64,000 nt of DNA from Mixophyes australis (GCA_036250195.1 JAVHZZ010000004.1:158129227-158193226), one strand, 5' to 3'. Shown: positions 1 to 11,722, counted from the first letter of the stretch. Made by a program: numbers and translations. The notes: generated by a model from the letters alone, not told the origin.

Positions 1-430
1 CTACCCGGAGGATTGATCAAACTTTTGTGAACTTTCGGTAGATAGTAAAAGATTGGTATAGTTGGACTGGACACCAATAGAAATTGAAAATTTTCATTGG
101 TTATAATATTCTAATGTAGACCCTTAATTAGTAATTCCCGTAATGTTGAGATATATGTCTGCGTGGGGTCATTATCTAATGATATATAAGATGATGAATC
201 ATTTTATAACCTATGTGCCTCGCGGACATATTCTGTTCTATTAAGGATCACTATGCCTCCACCCTTGTCCGCTTGTTTGATGGTAATGTCACAGTTCTTA
301 CTCAACTTCATAAGGGCTATACTTTCATTTTAGTTATACCACACTATATAAGATGATACCGGAGCTCCTTGGTCATTTAAATCCTCCTGAGCAAGTCCGT
401 TATTACACCGGATGAAACGCATTGAGGTAC
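1..430 (-). pseudogene. Penelope-like element reverse transcriptase fragment
   Basis: Translating the minus strand gives two segments typical of the N-terminal part of Penelope/Neptune-type reverse transcriptases. About 215-305 gives ITIKQADKGGGIVILNRTEY, and the window edge (about 1-60) gives FYYLPKVHK followed by NPPG. Both belong to the region before the RT catalytic core. Stop codons and frame changes lie between them, so the copy is dead. The rest of the element would continue leftward beyond the window, so the catalytic motifs cannot be assessed. The 'ADKGG' plus 'LPK-HK' pair argues for Penelope over LINE RTs; the family is inferred from motif memory only. Confidence 0.6.
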
Positions 431-1056
431 CTAGCTGTTTATGGACTTTTCAGGTTGCTAATTTACAGAGGTTGAGGACACTGACTGAGATCGGTGGTAA
501 GAACCTGATGTATATCCTACTGTTGCAGACTGGCTATTTGGAGTACACAGATATGCTGTCTATTCTTTTATCCAATGTGAGTGCAATTATTGTATTATAA
601 TAAAAAAATTGTTAGCATACAGATTACACTATATCGATCATCATTCCTTATTTATGCAATACGTTTGGAGATTATGAGGAAAACATCTTGATGTGGACAC
701 CTTGTGACAGATAAGCTATATATCTTTAATTTTGGTACACAGAATTTCAAAAGGGTGTGGCATAAGCACGTTGTCTGTGTGAATTACCCCACTGGTGTGG
801 CTCTGGGTGTAACGGTATTCAGTGAATTCAACACTGGGGGTTCAAGTAATTGTTTAAAATATACTATACTATGCTCAATTTCCATTATCTTTTGCTTTTG
901 TGGTGAGATCCCGACACAGGACTCTGAGAACCAGCTGGACATTTGATACATGATAGCGCTGACAAAGCTTCTATCTGGTACGCATATTACTAATCTATAC
1001 CAATTTATATATCTTGACAATATTACACCATTAGGGCGCCTTGCTGTTTTATCATT
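431..1056. other. Unassigned sequence beside the Penelope fragment
   Basis: AT-rich sequence with short spurious open frames only. It may include the 5' part of the Penelope-like element, but no motif supports that. Confidence 0.3.
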
Positions 1057-1058
1057 GT

Positions 1059-1094
<36 letters not shown>
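1057..1094. repeat. (TA)n microsatellite
   Basis: Uninterrupted TA dinucleotides at the left end of the foldback element. Confidence 0.9.
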
Positions 1095-1095
<1 letters not shown>

Positions 1096-1441
1096 AGTTA
1101 ACCCGTGCATGATACTCATGCATTCTAGTCAAATCAAGATACTTAAGGTCTTAAAAAGGTTCTTGTCATGCATTTGGGCCTAGCCCAGGCCTCCAAAGGG
1201 GAAGATCGTTACTTCCCGACGCAAGCGCCCTTTTTAATGTGTGTTCATGAGGTAAAATTACCTCACGAAAATGAGTTTGACCCCTCAACTCGTAAATTTA
1301 GCCTCTACTACCCCTCCCACGGGGGCAAGGGGGGATGATGGAAGTTAACTGACTTGACTATTCTAATTTTTTTGTCAAATAATGTCAGTATACCAAATTT
1401 CAGCTCAATTGGATGAGCCCTTTCTGAGAAAATAGTTTTTT

Positions 1442-1497
<56 letters not shown>
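1442..1497. repeat. (CA)n microsatellite
   Basis: About 27 uninterrupted CA dinucleotides inside the foldback element. The poly-Val-Cys reading frames across it are artefacts. Confidence 0.95.
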
Positions 1498-1500
<3 letters not shown>

Positions 1501-1746
1501 CGCACGCCTCTACACATGTGTGTTCATGAGGTAAAATTACCTCACGAAAATGAGTTTGAGCGCTACCAAATTTCAGCCCTTTTTGAATTTTTTTCCCACA
1601 CACACTAAGAATTTAGTAGGTCAGTGCATAACTCTGCCCAGCAGGTGGCGCTGCAACTTGGTTTTTATTTTTCCACACACACACAGACAGACAGACGCCA
1701 CTAAGCATTTATATATTAGATATATATGTATGTATGTATGTATGTT

Positions 1747-1754
<8 letters not shown>

Positions 1755-1790
<36 letters not shown>
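1755..1790. repeat. (TA)n microsatellite
   Basis: TA dinucleotides preceded by TATG repeats, in the loop between the inner inverted repeats. Confidence 0.9.
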
Positions 1791-1792
<2 letters not shown>

Positions 1793-2195
1793 CATATATC
1801 TACTATATAAATGCCTAGTGGCGTGTGTGGAAAAAAAAACAAGCTGCAGCGCCACCTGCTGGGCAGAGTTATACACTGACCTATATATTTCTTGAAGGAG
1901 AAGTGACAGTTGGGAGTGGTTGGTGGTTGCCGGGGGTGACAGTGGGAAGTTTTTAACACCTTAAGTAGCTTGATGAAGGATGTGGCGATGAAGATGAAGG
2001 ATGAGGTGATGGAGAAAAATGATGAGGTGGTGACATGTGGACAAAACCACTTTAAAAAAGGGCGCTTGCGTCGGGAAGTAACGCTCTTCCCCTGAGGAGG
2101 CCTGGGCTAGGCCCAAATGCATGACAAGAACCTTTTTAACACCTTAAGTAGCTTGATTTGACTAGAATGCATGAGTATCATGCACGGGTTAACTT

Positions 2196-2254
2196 GTATA
2201 TATATATATATATGTGTGTACATGTACATATATATGTATATATATATATTTATG

Positions 2255-2308
<54 letters not shown>

Positions 2309-2322
2309 TATGTATATATACA
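2196..2322. repeat. Interrupted (TA)n/(TATG)n microsatellite
   Basis: TA dinucleotides interrupted by TATG and TACA at the right end of the foldback element. The Tyr/Ile-rich frame across it is not a gene. Confidence 0.9.
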
Positions 2323-2435
2323 TCCATTCAGCCATTAAACCTTTGCACCTTTGCAAATCTGAAGACAAAAACTAAAGGCAAAACTGCTGAAAATCAGAAA
2401 ATTGCTGCTTTACAGAGTGCTACATTAGACATAGG

Positions 2436-2678
2436 CAGGCGCGGGCTGGGAGAGGGAAGCCCGGGGGGCAGACAGGCGGCCGCATCCCCTGTTATGTGAT
2501 GCGGCTGCCTGTGCGCTGACGCGGTCGCATCTGATATCTGATATCATCAGATGCGGCCGCGGGGGGAAATTATGTATTTTGCATCGGGGGGGGGGGGGGG
2601 GGGGGGGGCGGCTGGTCGGCCTACCCCCCTGGCCCTAGTAGCCGTCTGACCGTTGCCCCCCGGGCCAGCCCGCCCCTG
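2436..2678. mobile_element. Short hAT-type MITE
   Basis: The 243-bp GC-rich element begins CAGGCGCGGGCTGG and ends CCAGCCCGCCCCTG, forming imperfect terminal inverted repeats of the CAGGGGCGG type common in hAT MITEs. The flanking 8-mers are GACATAGG and GACATAAG (7 of 8 identical), fitting a hAT target duplication. It has no coding capacity. It contains a run of 23 G at 2586-2608 and GATATC-centred palindromes. Confidence 0.7.
2586..2608. repeat. G23 homopolymer
   Basis: Twenty-three consecutive G inside the MITE. Its exact length is likely to be unreliable in any assembly. Confidence 0.85.
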
Positions 2679-2689
2679 GACATAAGTGT

Positions 2690-3970
2690 CCCAATTTTTT
2701 ATATGCTAGCAATACAAGGCATGAGATTTAAGAAGCTGTGGTTTTACAAATTGCCTGAAAACCCACCAGAAAAAGAAGAGGTGGTGGTGAGAGGCAATAT
2801 AGCTCAAAACACATGCTGTTTGAGCAATCTTGCTGCTCCACAATATAACAAATAAAATAAAACCCTTCCTCCCCTTCAGTAACAGTCCATGCTAATCAGA
2901 TTCCGTTCTCTAGTCAGCGGTCCTGAATAGACGTAGGTAGGTTCTTGGACGTAAACACAGGCTTGAGCACAGCTTATCCTCCCGTCAATTGGTGCTCATA
3001 TAATTGACCAATTCCACAATGTAGATCACCTGCTAGATGACCTATACTGCTCTGATTACTGTATATACCTAATAAATGAAATACCTAGCAGAGCTCTTTA
3101 AGGTGAGCACTTTATAAACAACTACTGTACAACACATCCTATAAGGTCTGTTGATACCATTACCAAAATATGATAAATGCAAGTTAGACAGCAACACAAC
3201 AAATTCAAGATTCACACAAATGTTAAATAATTGTAACACTGTATAATGTTCATTTATATTTAGGAAATGAAAAAATACTGATCACTAGTCATAAATAAGA
3301 CAATCTATAGCAATGACTCCAAAGCCCAGTGCTTTTTCCTTAATACGTGATCTGTGATAACATTCAGAAGAAATGTTTGTTTTTTATCCTCCTTGATTTC
3401 TGTAAAGTTGCCGGAGTTTGGTCGATATTAGATGGTGTGCCCCCGTTAAGAGTCAGGTTATCTGTGTGATCCTATCTAATATATTGCATCTGAAAAAACT
3501 CACTGTGCAGGGTCATATGTTTGAAAGGAATTCATTAGGACACTCAAACTACTTTACTTGGATGTGAAGTTCACTGCAGACACAATTTTCAGTTACTTTA
3601 ATACAAATTCAACCAAGTGTGTTAATACAGAATTAAATATTTTATATTAATGGTGTAAACAGCATAGTATTGTTATTTTTATCTCTATTTGATTTTTTTT
3701 AACATTTGAAGTATGACCATTCATAAAATCAGGAGATAAAAATTGTAAGTAATAATATAGTATGAGAACATCATTGTGGTTTCTCTTCAGCTTATAGATT
3801 CTCAATACATCTCATTTTAATACATTTGCAATTGTGTTTGGTAATAATAATGATCAAATAATCAAGCTGAATAAAATATATATTTTATGGGTGTAGCACC
3901 CCATTTGATTGACAACTGTGCATTAGACAGGAACTAGATTGTTGACTTAAATAAGAGTTGCTAATTTCCT
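2690..3970. other. Unassigned AT-rich sequence
   Basis: No coding frame, RNA gene or repeat family recognised. Confidence 0.4.
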
Positions 3971-3975
3971 CCTCA

Positions 3976-5290
3976 TCATCATCTATTTATATAGCACCAG
4001 AAAATTTTGTAGCGCTTTACAATTGGGAACAGACACAGTAGTAAAACAATACTGGGTAATACAGGCAGAGAGGGAAGAAGGCCCTGCTCACAAGCTTGCA
4101 ATCTATAGGACAGTGGGAGTTATACATGAGATTAAATCTGCAAATTGCATGTTTTTCACAATTTTGCCTAAGAACACAGCCATGAATAAAGAATGGTACC
4201 AAAACATCCTCCAAGACCAACTTCTCCCAACCATCCAGGAACAGTGTGGGATGAACAATGCCTTTTCCAGCATGATGGAGCGCCTTGCCAAAAGGCAAAA
4301 GTAATAACTAAGTTGCTCAGGGATCAAAACATCGAAATTTTGGCCAGGAAACTTCCCAGATCTTAATCCCATTGAGAATTTATGGCTAATCCTTAAGAGG
4401 CGGGTAGACAAACAAAAACCCACAAATTCTGACAAACTCCTAGCATTGATTAGGCAAGAATGGGCGGCCATCAGTGATTATGTGGCCCAGAAGTTGATTG
4501 ACAGCATGCCAGGGTGAAATGCAGAGGTCTTCAAAAAGAAGGGTCAACATTGCAAATATTGACTCTTTGCATAAACTTAATGTAATTGTCAATAAAAGCC
4601 TTTGAAACTTATGAAATGCTTGTAATTTTATTTCAGTATACCAGAGCAACATCTGACAAAAAGGTCTAAAAACACTGAAGCAGAAAACTTTGTGAGCACC
4701 AATGCTTGTTTCATTCTCAAAACTTTTGGCCATGACTGTACTGTGTAAAGGGTGGTAATAGGGTAATCTAGTGAGGTTAGGAGGGCGGTAGAGGAATATT
4801 ATAAGTTTCTCTGAAGAGGTGGATTTTCAGAGGACGCTTGAACGTTTGAAGACCAGTGGAAAGTCTTATTGTTCAAGGGAGGGAATTCCACAGAGTGGGT
4901 ACAGCCTATGAAAAATTCTGCAATCGGGAATGGAAGCATGTGATGAGAATGGGTGAAAGATGCAAATCTTGTGCTGAACGGAAGTAAAGTTGGGAGATAT
5001 TTTGAGACAAGTGAGGAGATGTCTGTTGGTGAGGTTTTGTTGATGGCCTTGTGTGTTTCTAGAAGTATTATATATTGGATACGGTAAAAAACAGACAACC
5101 AATGTAGAGACTGACAGAGTGGCTACATTCAGAGTGCCACCTGAGGGCATGCTGGGTTAGCTTTGGTGGGATCAGCTATTTGGAATCAAATGACCTGCTC
5201 TGATGGCTTGGAGAAAAAGGGAACTGAAAGGCTAACAGGAGAGTTATCATGAGTTCAAGTTTCTCTTGTGTTGACTGTTCCATTGCCCTC
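3976..5290 (-). mobile_element. L2-like LINE, 3' part, interrupted by a Tc1 remnant
   Basis: Read on the minus strand, 4800-5150 encodes, with frame breaks, a tail of the L2 type. It includes a block reading AVPTLWNSLP, then LSTGLQTFKRPLKIHLFRET, which matches the usual 'LWNSLP ... FK--LK-HLF' ending of L2/CR1 ORF2 proteins. The 3' UTR then follows toward lower coordinates and has the usual L2 ending: a 'gcttgtgagcagggcc' block, an 'acaattgggaacag' block, 'tttatatagc', and a (TGA)n tail at 3976. The Tc1 remnant at about 4131-4740 splits the UTR. The copy is 5'-truncated and non-functional. Confidence 0.75.
4131..4740 (+). pseudogene. Tc1-like transposase remnant with 3' inverted repeat
   Basis: The frame from about 4184 resembles the middle of a Tc1-type transposase (NKEWYQNILQDQLLPTIQEQ). 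After a frame break, 4354-4517 gives PDLNPIENLWLILKRRVD and ends at SMPG plus stop; the glutamate in PIENLW is the last member of the Tc1 catalytic DDE/D triad. The 3' end carries a Tc1 terminal repeat at 4711-4740, ending TTTTGGCCATGACTGTA. The 5' half, with the DNA-binding domain and first Asp, is missing, and stops occur near 4303. It is a dead, 5'-truncated copy inside an L2-like LINE. Confidence 0.85.
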
Positions 5291-6897
5291 ATACTGATGT
5301 CTACAGGTTCAGATAATTTAAAATAATCTTGCCTGTAGTATTGTAGATGGAGTGTACTTACTCTATACTGTCACTGAAGGGGTTGTGAACTGTATTCGGG
5401 AGAAATGCTGGCCTGTGATCTAAGAGGGAGGCTCTGAAGATTAACATGCATAGCTGAGAAGGAAACAAGAGTATTAGTGGGCATGCAAGGACCCATAGTA
5501 TGCCAAGTCAGAAACTGTTGGGTTACTACTTCTGTTTCATCTCAACTATTGCACTGGTTATTAAACATGCATGCGCAGGGGGCCTTTTAAACCTTAAATC
5601 CCACAGAATCTGATAGAAGAGAAAATGTTTTTAGCCTAAGATGAATCAGAACGATTGGTCTGCATAGCCACTTTCTCAAGCCTTCAATGTGGCTTATGTT
5701 GAGCCGTGGGTGGGTGGATACTTTAGCAGCCAACACTGGACCCCCAAGGGAGTCCCAGGCCTGATTACTTTGTACCTGTCCCCCTCTGAGTCACCTTTGG
5801 GGGAATTGTATCTCTGAGTACCACAACCCCAACAGATGTTATCTATGGGATTGATATAACACTAGCCATCTAAAGAGCTAAAGAGGCTTTGTCATTGTCA
5901 AAAAGGACATTTGTGCCATGCAATCTGCTGCAAGGGAGATTTTCTTTCAAAAATCGATTGAGACCAGCAGCAATGTGATGGGGAAAATGCGAAGCATCTC
6001 CAACCCTAGGATTTGGGTGGTACAGAAAGAAGTAACCGTGGTGGAACCAATGGTTAGGCTGTAACCTGGAGAGGTCGATGGAGTGTCAGAGAAGACTAAT
6101 AATGTGAGTAATGGACCCTTTTTCTTTTAACATACTCTACTATCTGCTGCCGAGTGCCTGTCAGACAGTAGGAGACCTGTAGTGCAACCCATCTCCACAG
6201 TTATAGTGAGGTGCTCACTATTTCTGAGACCACCTTAACCAGGCAGGAGTTGGGATTAGGGAAGCAGAGAAAGGAAGCACCTGCCTGCTTCCCCCAGGAC
6301 CAATGGCCCAGGACATTTTTAATTTTTTTTGAAGTAACCACTCCTATTCAGAGAAACTCATGCATTGGAGTGAAGGGGAGAGCAGCCTCAATGAAAATGC
6401 TATTCATCGCCTCTCAGAGGCAGAGGGGGTGTACCTATGTATGGCCTTTGCCACAACTGGTTCTGACATGCTGGATGTAGAAGAAATGGGGCAGGGAAGT
6501 GGGAAAAATCTGCCAAAAAATTATATGTTGGGCGAGAAAGTTAATCATTCCAAAAAATGTCGCATTTTATAATATTTTCTACATGTCGAAATTATTGACC
6601 TAAAATAAATATTATAAAATAGTCACTGCTGATTTCTGCATTTATGTTTTTTAGTCACACAAGTTTTATTACACATTAATTCTCAAATCAAATTATAATT
6701 TTGTTGTTTTTTAATGATTTGTCAGGAATTTGTAGGATTTATTTAGATTGATTAATAATATAGTTATAAGTTTTAATTAGCAAGGCAATAAGTTCCCTAT
6801 AAATTTGCATCATCTTGTTTCTCTTTGGTATGTAGCCATGGGTATGCTGGCACTTTTAATTCTAGAGGCGCCATCATACCTAAACATTTTAGGAATC
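5291..6897. other. Unassigned sequence
   Basis: Only short spurious frames. No recognised repeat or gene. Confidence 0.4.
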
Positions 6898-6965
6898 ATC
6901 ATCATCTATTTATTTATATAGCACCACTAATTCCGTAGGGCTGTACAGAGAACGCACTCACATCA
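6898..6965 (-). repeat. SINE/L2 3' tail fragment
   Basis: Contains 'atcatcatcatctatttatttatatagcaccac' in parts plus the 'gtacagaga' and 'actcacatcag' blocks shared with the SINE copies at 33541 and 59165. It stops abruptly where the L1-like LINE begins. Confidence 0.7.
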
Positions 6966-8794
6966 GCCGAGTTAGACCTTTTTGGCTATTTTTCGGGCTA
7001 CAAAATCAACCCGGACAAGACTGAGGTAGTAGATTTCAATATTTTTGATGCAGACAAGTTACTTTTGGAGCGTTTCTTCCCACTACAGTGGGGTCTTCAA
7101 AAAATTTAATATTTGGCTGTCTTTATCACTAAACATTACCGGCACCTTTTTCAGGCTAATTTTCCCCGCCTTCTCGGCCAAATAAAGTCTGATCTGACAG
7201 CTTGGTCCCAACTTTACATATTTTGTATTGGCCGCATTAATGCTGTTAAAATGAATGTCCTCCCCAGATTGCTCTATTTCCAAGCTCTTCCTATTCGTAT
7301 CCCCTACCCTAAGTTTTTAAACTCCTCCAGTTCCACGTCGCTAGATTTGTATGGTCGGGCAGGCAGCCCCGTGTTCAACTCAAAATTCTTCAGAGGTCCC
7401 CGCGGAGAGGGGGCCTGGGGATTCCTGATTTCCTCAGATACTATATCTCTGCCCAGCTTGCTCAATGTGTCTAAAAGAATATGGTCTAAAATTGAGGTGG
7501 AGGGTCTGGGGCTGCTCTCATTATCCTCTCTCCTTTGGCTCCTATAGTCACGTCATCCCAAGTGCTTTCTACTCCATCCAGTTATTTCACATTCTCTGTC
7601 CATTTGGGATTCATCGTCTCAAAAATATGACCTGTCGCCTCATCCCTCCCCGGTAATTCCGTTATTCAACTCCCGGAATTTTCGTCTGGGTTTCCATCCT
7701 AGCTCATTTCAGTCGTGGCACTCAGCTATCTCAATCATCTAACCTCCTCTGTGACCTTCCCTCGATTCTCTGACATCCAATCATGTTTTCATATGCCCTC
7801 AAAACACTTTTACCAGTTTCTGCAACTTTGCTTACGTCAGTCTTCAACTAAAGTCCTCATTTCCACTCTCTACTCTGAGCTTGCTCCTTCCATCAAAAAT
7901 CTTAGAAGCCTGCATGAAGTAGCCTGGGAGAGGGACCTTGCTGAAGAGTTATTAGATGAGGAGTGGTCTGAGATATATGAGAATATAGCCTCCAGTTCTA
8001 TACATGTCAGAATTAAAGAGAATGCTTATAATGTGCTTTACTGTTGGTACGATGTGCCCTCGCGTCTTAATAGAATTCACCCTGACTCTTCTGATCGGTG
8101 GCGAGGTTGCTCCCAGGAGGGCACGTTCCTCCACATTTGGTGGTCGTACCCAAGGTTGGCAAGTCTGTGGTTGAAAATTAAGGATTTGATTCACTCAATT
8201 CTGCAGGTGGACATTCCTCTGGAGCCTAAATTCTTTCTCCTTTCCATGGGAGTTCCCCCGGCATCCCGCTATCAGAATAAATTAATTCGACACATCCTCT
8301 CGGCAGCTTCTTGTCAAATAGCGGCAGATTGGCGGCAACAATCCCCTCCTTCTTTTCAATTTATAATTAATACAGCTTGGCAGATCCATCGGATGGAATT
8401 TATGACCCATGGCTTTCTTTTTTTCAGGTAACTCCACACTTTACTTAACTCAGTACTATTAAAAATCTTGGTTTAATGTCTCTTTCTTTTCAGAGCTTCT
8501 TCCACTCATCACATTGGATCTAGTCACTATCCTCCCTCCCTTTCCTGTCTTCTTTTTCCTTTTCCTGGTCCCCCTCTTTCTCTTTCTTCTCCTTTTCTAT
8601 TCTCTTTGTACAAAAACTTTGGGTCAGTCTTTATCCTTTTATTTAAAAGTCCGGTTGACATGTAGAATTTTTTTCTGCTCTGCGCTGGTCGCAGAAATTG
8701 TGTATTTCTCTTGTTATTATCTGCGCGTGTTTACACATTGCCTGCTGTACTCTGTTGTTTACGTGACTTTGCAAAATAAAACTTTTAAAAAAAA
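6966..8794 (+). pseudogene. Tx1/L1-like LINE, 3' half of ORF2 and 3' UTR
   Basis: From about 6985 the plus strand gives GYKINPDKTEV, the L1-clade segment just after the RT catalytic motif. Then 7113-7300 gives a tract with 'IGRINAVKMNVLPRLLY', the usual post-RT L1/Tx1 signature. The open frame 7715-8431 (238 codons) is the ORF2 C-terminus and includes WRGCSQEGTFLHIWWSYP, a form of the L1 C-terminal Cys/His motif that lacks its first Cys. The 3' end has AATAAA at 8775 and a short A-rich tail. Frames change several times between these blocks and the 5' half is absent, so it is a dead 5'-truncated insertion. Confidence 0.85.
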
Positions 8795-8857
8795 TTGCAC
8801 AGTAAAGCTGCTATAAGACGTTGCTATAAATTAGAGATTCTCACTGACCCCCGTGTT

Positions 8858-8960
8858 TTGGTTTTGGTTTTGGTTTTGGATCTGGATTACCGTCGTGTTT
8901 TGGTTTTGGTTTTGGTTTTGCCAAACAGTCATTGCGTGTTTTGGTTTTGTTTTTGTTTTG
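8858..8960. repeat. (GGTTTT)n subterminal repeats of hAT A
   Basis: Three clusters of GGTTTT repeats preceded by CGTG lie just inside the left TIR. The same motif occurs in inverted form at 54900-54975 at the end of the older hAT relic, so it is a subterminal hAT feature, not telomeric DNA. Confidence 0.85.
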
Positions 8961-9611
8961 CTATTTTGATTAAAAATCATTGTTTTTGGGCCTAAAATAA
9001 CCAAATTTAGTGCTCCACCTGTTTATTAAATAAATAATGTAATTGTAAAGCTAATAAATTATCCAAAAAATAGTTTAATTCCTGGTAGGCCTTCATTAAT
9101 TCTACACACAAACCAGATTGTATTCCTCACCATCTATGAATATTGGCAATGCAGCCATCGTCTTTGGATGTATATTACACCCTACACTTATACTTAAATA
9201 TGTAAAGAAATGGACAAAGGCAGTTTGGTTTCTGTCTCTCTAGGCCCCCCTCCAGTTGTAGAAAATACAAAAAAATTCAGCCGTTATAGACTGTACAATA
9301 TTAATTGAAATGGAGAAAGCCAGTTTGGTTTCTGTCTCTTAATGGGTACCAGGCCCGGCTCTCCCATTAGGCAAGGTTAGGCAGTTGCCTAGGGCGCCGG
9401 GCTATGGAGGGCGCCACAGAATGAAAATTACTTTAAAACTGTGCGACGACCGCTGACCATACCTTTCACGGCCGCCGCACAGTATTCAGATAAATCCACG
9501 GGGAGGGGGGAAGAGGCTATTACTCACCACCGCCGCCTCTCTGCTCTGTCTCCTCCCCTCCACTCACTGACTGTCGGGCGGTGACATCATCATCACAGCC
9601 CGACAGTGTCA

Positions 9612-10589
9612 CATAGTAACATAGTAACATAGTTGATGAGGTTGAAATAAGACACCAGTCCATCAAGTTCAACCTATTTTGGATCTCCTGCGATCCTGCA
9701 CTTATATTTGAAATTAATCCAGAGTAGGCAACCGCCCATCTGTTTCAATTTTGAAAATCCCCCCAGACTCAATATTGCAATCCAATTTTTACCCTATATC
9801 CACTACTATCCTTTATTTTAAATTAACGGTCGTATCCCTGGATACACCTTTCCGCTAAAAATTTGTCTAACCCTTTCTTAAACATATCTATTGAATCTGC
9901 CATCACAACCTTCCCTGGCAATGAATTCCATATCTTGACTGCCCTTACTATAAAGAACCCCTTCCTTTGCTGGTTGTGAAATTTCCTCTCCTCTAACCTT
10001 AGGGGATGACCACGTGTCCTGTGTATGGTCCTTGCGGTAAAAAGTTCCCATGAAAGCTCTCTGTATTGACCCCTAATGTATTTGTACATAGTAATCATAT
10101 CTCCCCTTAGACGCCTCTTTTCTAAAGTAAACATGCCTAAACTGGCTAACCTTTCCTCATAACTTAATGACTCCATACCCTTTATCAATTTTGTTTCCCT
10201 TCTCTGAACCCTTTCTAGTTCCAAATTATCTTTTTTATAGAGTGGTGCCCAGAACTGTACTGCATATTCAAGATGAGGTCTTACCAATGATTTATACAGT
10301 GGCAAAATTACACTGTCTTCCCTTGCATCTATGCCCCTTTTTATGCATGCCATTACTTTGTTTGCCCTTGCAGCTGCTGCTTGACATTGAGCACTATTGC
10401 TAAGTCTACTGTCTACGAGCACTCCCAAATCCTTTTCCATTATAGATTCTCCCAAATTAATTCCATTTAATTTATAGATTGCGTTCTTGTTTTTGATCCC
10501 TGAATGCATAACCTTACATTTATCTGTGTTAAACCTCATATTCCATTTAGCCGCCCAATCCTCCAGTTTATTTAAGTCCCTCTGTAGAG
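9612..10589 (-). mobile_element. CR1-like LINE copy, 5'-truncated
   Basis: A CR1 3' portion in minus orientation. The tail at 9612-9640 has three repeats of an 8-mer (CATAGTAA), as in CR1 3' ends. The 3' UTR contains the block TGGACTGGTGTCTTATTTCA on the minus strand. A 7-bp duplication AGTGTCA is found at 9605-9611 and 10590-10596. It is inserted in the middle of the nested hAT-type element. Confidence 0.85.
9823..10588 (-). CDS. CR1 ORF2 C-terminal fragment (open)
   Basis: The frame stays open from the truncated 5' end of the insertion to its natural stop (IQGYDR then TAA), roughly 255 codons. It matches the CR1 ORF2 region after the RT active site: FNTDKCKVM, EKDLGVLVD, the block with 'LVRPHLEYAVQFWAP', 'LERVQRRETKLIKG', 'LSYEERL', 'LEKRRLRGDMI', and 'WNSLPGKVV'. 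The RT catalytic motif and the endonuclease are missing, so it cannot be active. The lack of stops suggests a rather recent insertion. No promoter of its own is visible. Confidence 0.8.
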
Positions 10590-10792
10590 AGTGTCAGTGA
10601 GTGGAGGGGAGCAGACGGAGCAGAGAGGCGGCGGTGTTGAGGCATGGTAAGGAAAGACGTGGGGAGGGGGGATGAGGGATGAGGGAGACAATTTTCAAAG
10701 TGTTCCTGTGGTGGGGGGGAGGAGGGGGGGGGCGCCGATTTTGACAAAGTGCCTAGGGCGCCATGGACCCTAGCACCGGCCCTGATGGGTAC

Positions 10793-11260
10793 ACTAACAG
10801 AATGCTCACGATTAGACATCCCACTGTTGGATGGACTCTGCACAGAGATTGGTGTCATTTCTGATTCAGAGCAAACATTATCCTCTAATGCCTTACTGTT
10901 ATCTTGCAGGTCGGCTTTGACGCGTAACAGTAGTTGTGCACCACTTGTAGGCTTGGTAACATTTTTTGATCTGCCACTAATAGACAAGGGTGAAGGCCTC
11001 ATTCTCTCTTAGCCACTGCGTGTGTAGAATGGCATGTTGTAAAAAAAAAATTTATCGGCACTTAACTTTTCCTCAGTTACACTTCTTTTTCGCTTCAACA
11101 CGGTAAAAAAAATTTGGGTGTGTTTTTTTTGACTGATTTCAAAAGACTGTGTAGTTTGACATCGCCTTTCCCAGATGACGTACTAGGAACACTACCATCA
11201 GGACTGGTGACAGAACCTGGTTGCTGATTCTGCTCATATGTGGACTGCTTTGAATCCATT
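10793..11260 (-). pseudogene. hAT transposase N-terminal region, remnant (hAT A)
   Basis: Starts at ATG 11260 with MDSKQSTYEQNQQP, which parallels MDSQQYTEDQEHQ at 61700. It then shows frame damage near a 10-A run at about 11041, followed by MRPSPLSISGRS and 'NSKALEDNVCSESEMTPI'. The latter is nearly the same as 'NSKALEENVCSDSEMTQI' in the copy at 61700. This acidic, Ser-rich region precedes the BED finger in the family. The downstream transposase is deleted, so nothing catalytic can be made. Confidence 0.8.
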
Positions 11261-11264
11261 ATGA

Positions 11265-11690
11265 GCCCAAAGCACTTGTAGTGCTACAAATTGTTTTAGA
11301 TACTGCTGACAAATATGACTTTTGACAGCCAGAAATATTAATGCAAAAGAATGGGGGACACCCCAAAAGCACTTGGAGTGCTAAATACTTTATTTTTAGT
11401 CTGTTGACAAATAGTACTTTTGACAGCCAGAAATATTAATGAAAAAGAATGGGGGACACCCCAAAAGCACTTGGGAGTGCTAAAAAATATTTTTCAGATT
11501 GCTGACAAACAGGACTTTTGACAGCCAAAAATATTAATGCAAAAGAATGGGGGACACTCCAAAAGCACTTGGGAGTGCTAAATATTATATTTTTAGTCTG
11601 CTGAAAAATAGTACTTTTGACAGCCAGAAATATTAATGCAAAATAATGGGGGACACCCCAAAGCACTTGTAGTGCCAAATATTGAAAACA
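11265..11690. repeat. Four-copy ~98-bp tandem repeat in hAT A
   Basis: The motif GACAGCCAGAAATATTAATG recurs at about 11324, 11422, 11520 and 11619. Each copy is followed by GGGGGACAC and an 'aaagcacttg-gagtgc' block. It lies directly upstream of the transposase ATG, a position comparable to the large array at 52250-54480 of the giant hAT. Confidence 0.9.
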
Positions 11691-11722
11691 AAGACTCCTC
11701 TATCCTCCTCTCTTCTCTATCA

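Larger units (their letters stand above)
1057..2320. mobile_element. Foldback element with long inverted arms and microsatellites
   Basis: A segment of about 125 bp at 1093-1219 returns in inverted form at about 2050-2199. Both arms carry CCCGTGCATGATACTCATGC next to a TTAA and then a (TA)n tract, followed by a shared block containing GGGCCTAGCCCAGGCC. Inside lies a second inverted pair (about 1616-1720 and 1800-1886) containing CTGCCCAGCAGGTGGCGCTG. A short block, TCATGAGGTAAAATTACCTC, occurs directly at about 1245 and 1524. No transposase frame is present, so this is a non-autonomous DNA element or nested foldback. TTAA beside CCCG would fit piggyBac, but the inversion continues through TTAA into (TA)n, so TTAA is not a clean TSD. 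Confidence 0.6.
9350..10784. mobile_element. hAT-type non-autonomous element nested in hAT A
   Basis: Flanked by exact 8-bp duplications ATGGGTAC (9342-9349 and 10785-10792). Termini are CAGGCCCGGCTCTCC and the complement of CAGGGCCGGTGCTAGG, with GCCTAGGGCGCC repeated just inside both ends. The arms continue as longer inverted homology: CACCGCCGCCTC near 9528 and its complement near 10625. It has no transposase of its own. A CR1 LINE copy sits in its centre. Confidence 0.9.

Noticed and set aside
1400..1603. Poly-(Cys-Val) reading frames
   Set aside because: Translations of a (CA)n microsatellite.
1098..2192. piggyBac element with TTAA target duplications
   Set aside because: The inverted repeat extends beyond both TTAA sites into (TA)n, so they are not flanking duplications; no piggyBac transposase is present.
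8858..8960. Telomere-like (GGTTTT)n repeats
   Set aside because: They are subterminal repeats of hAT A, and the same motif recurs at the end of another hAT at 54900-54975.
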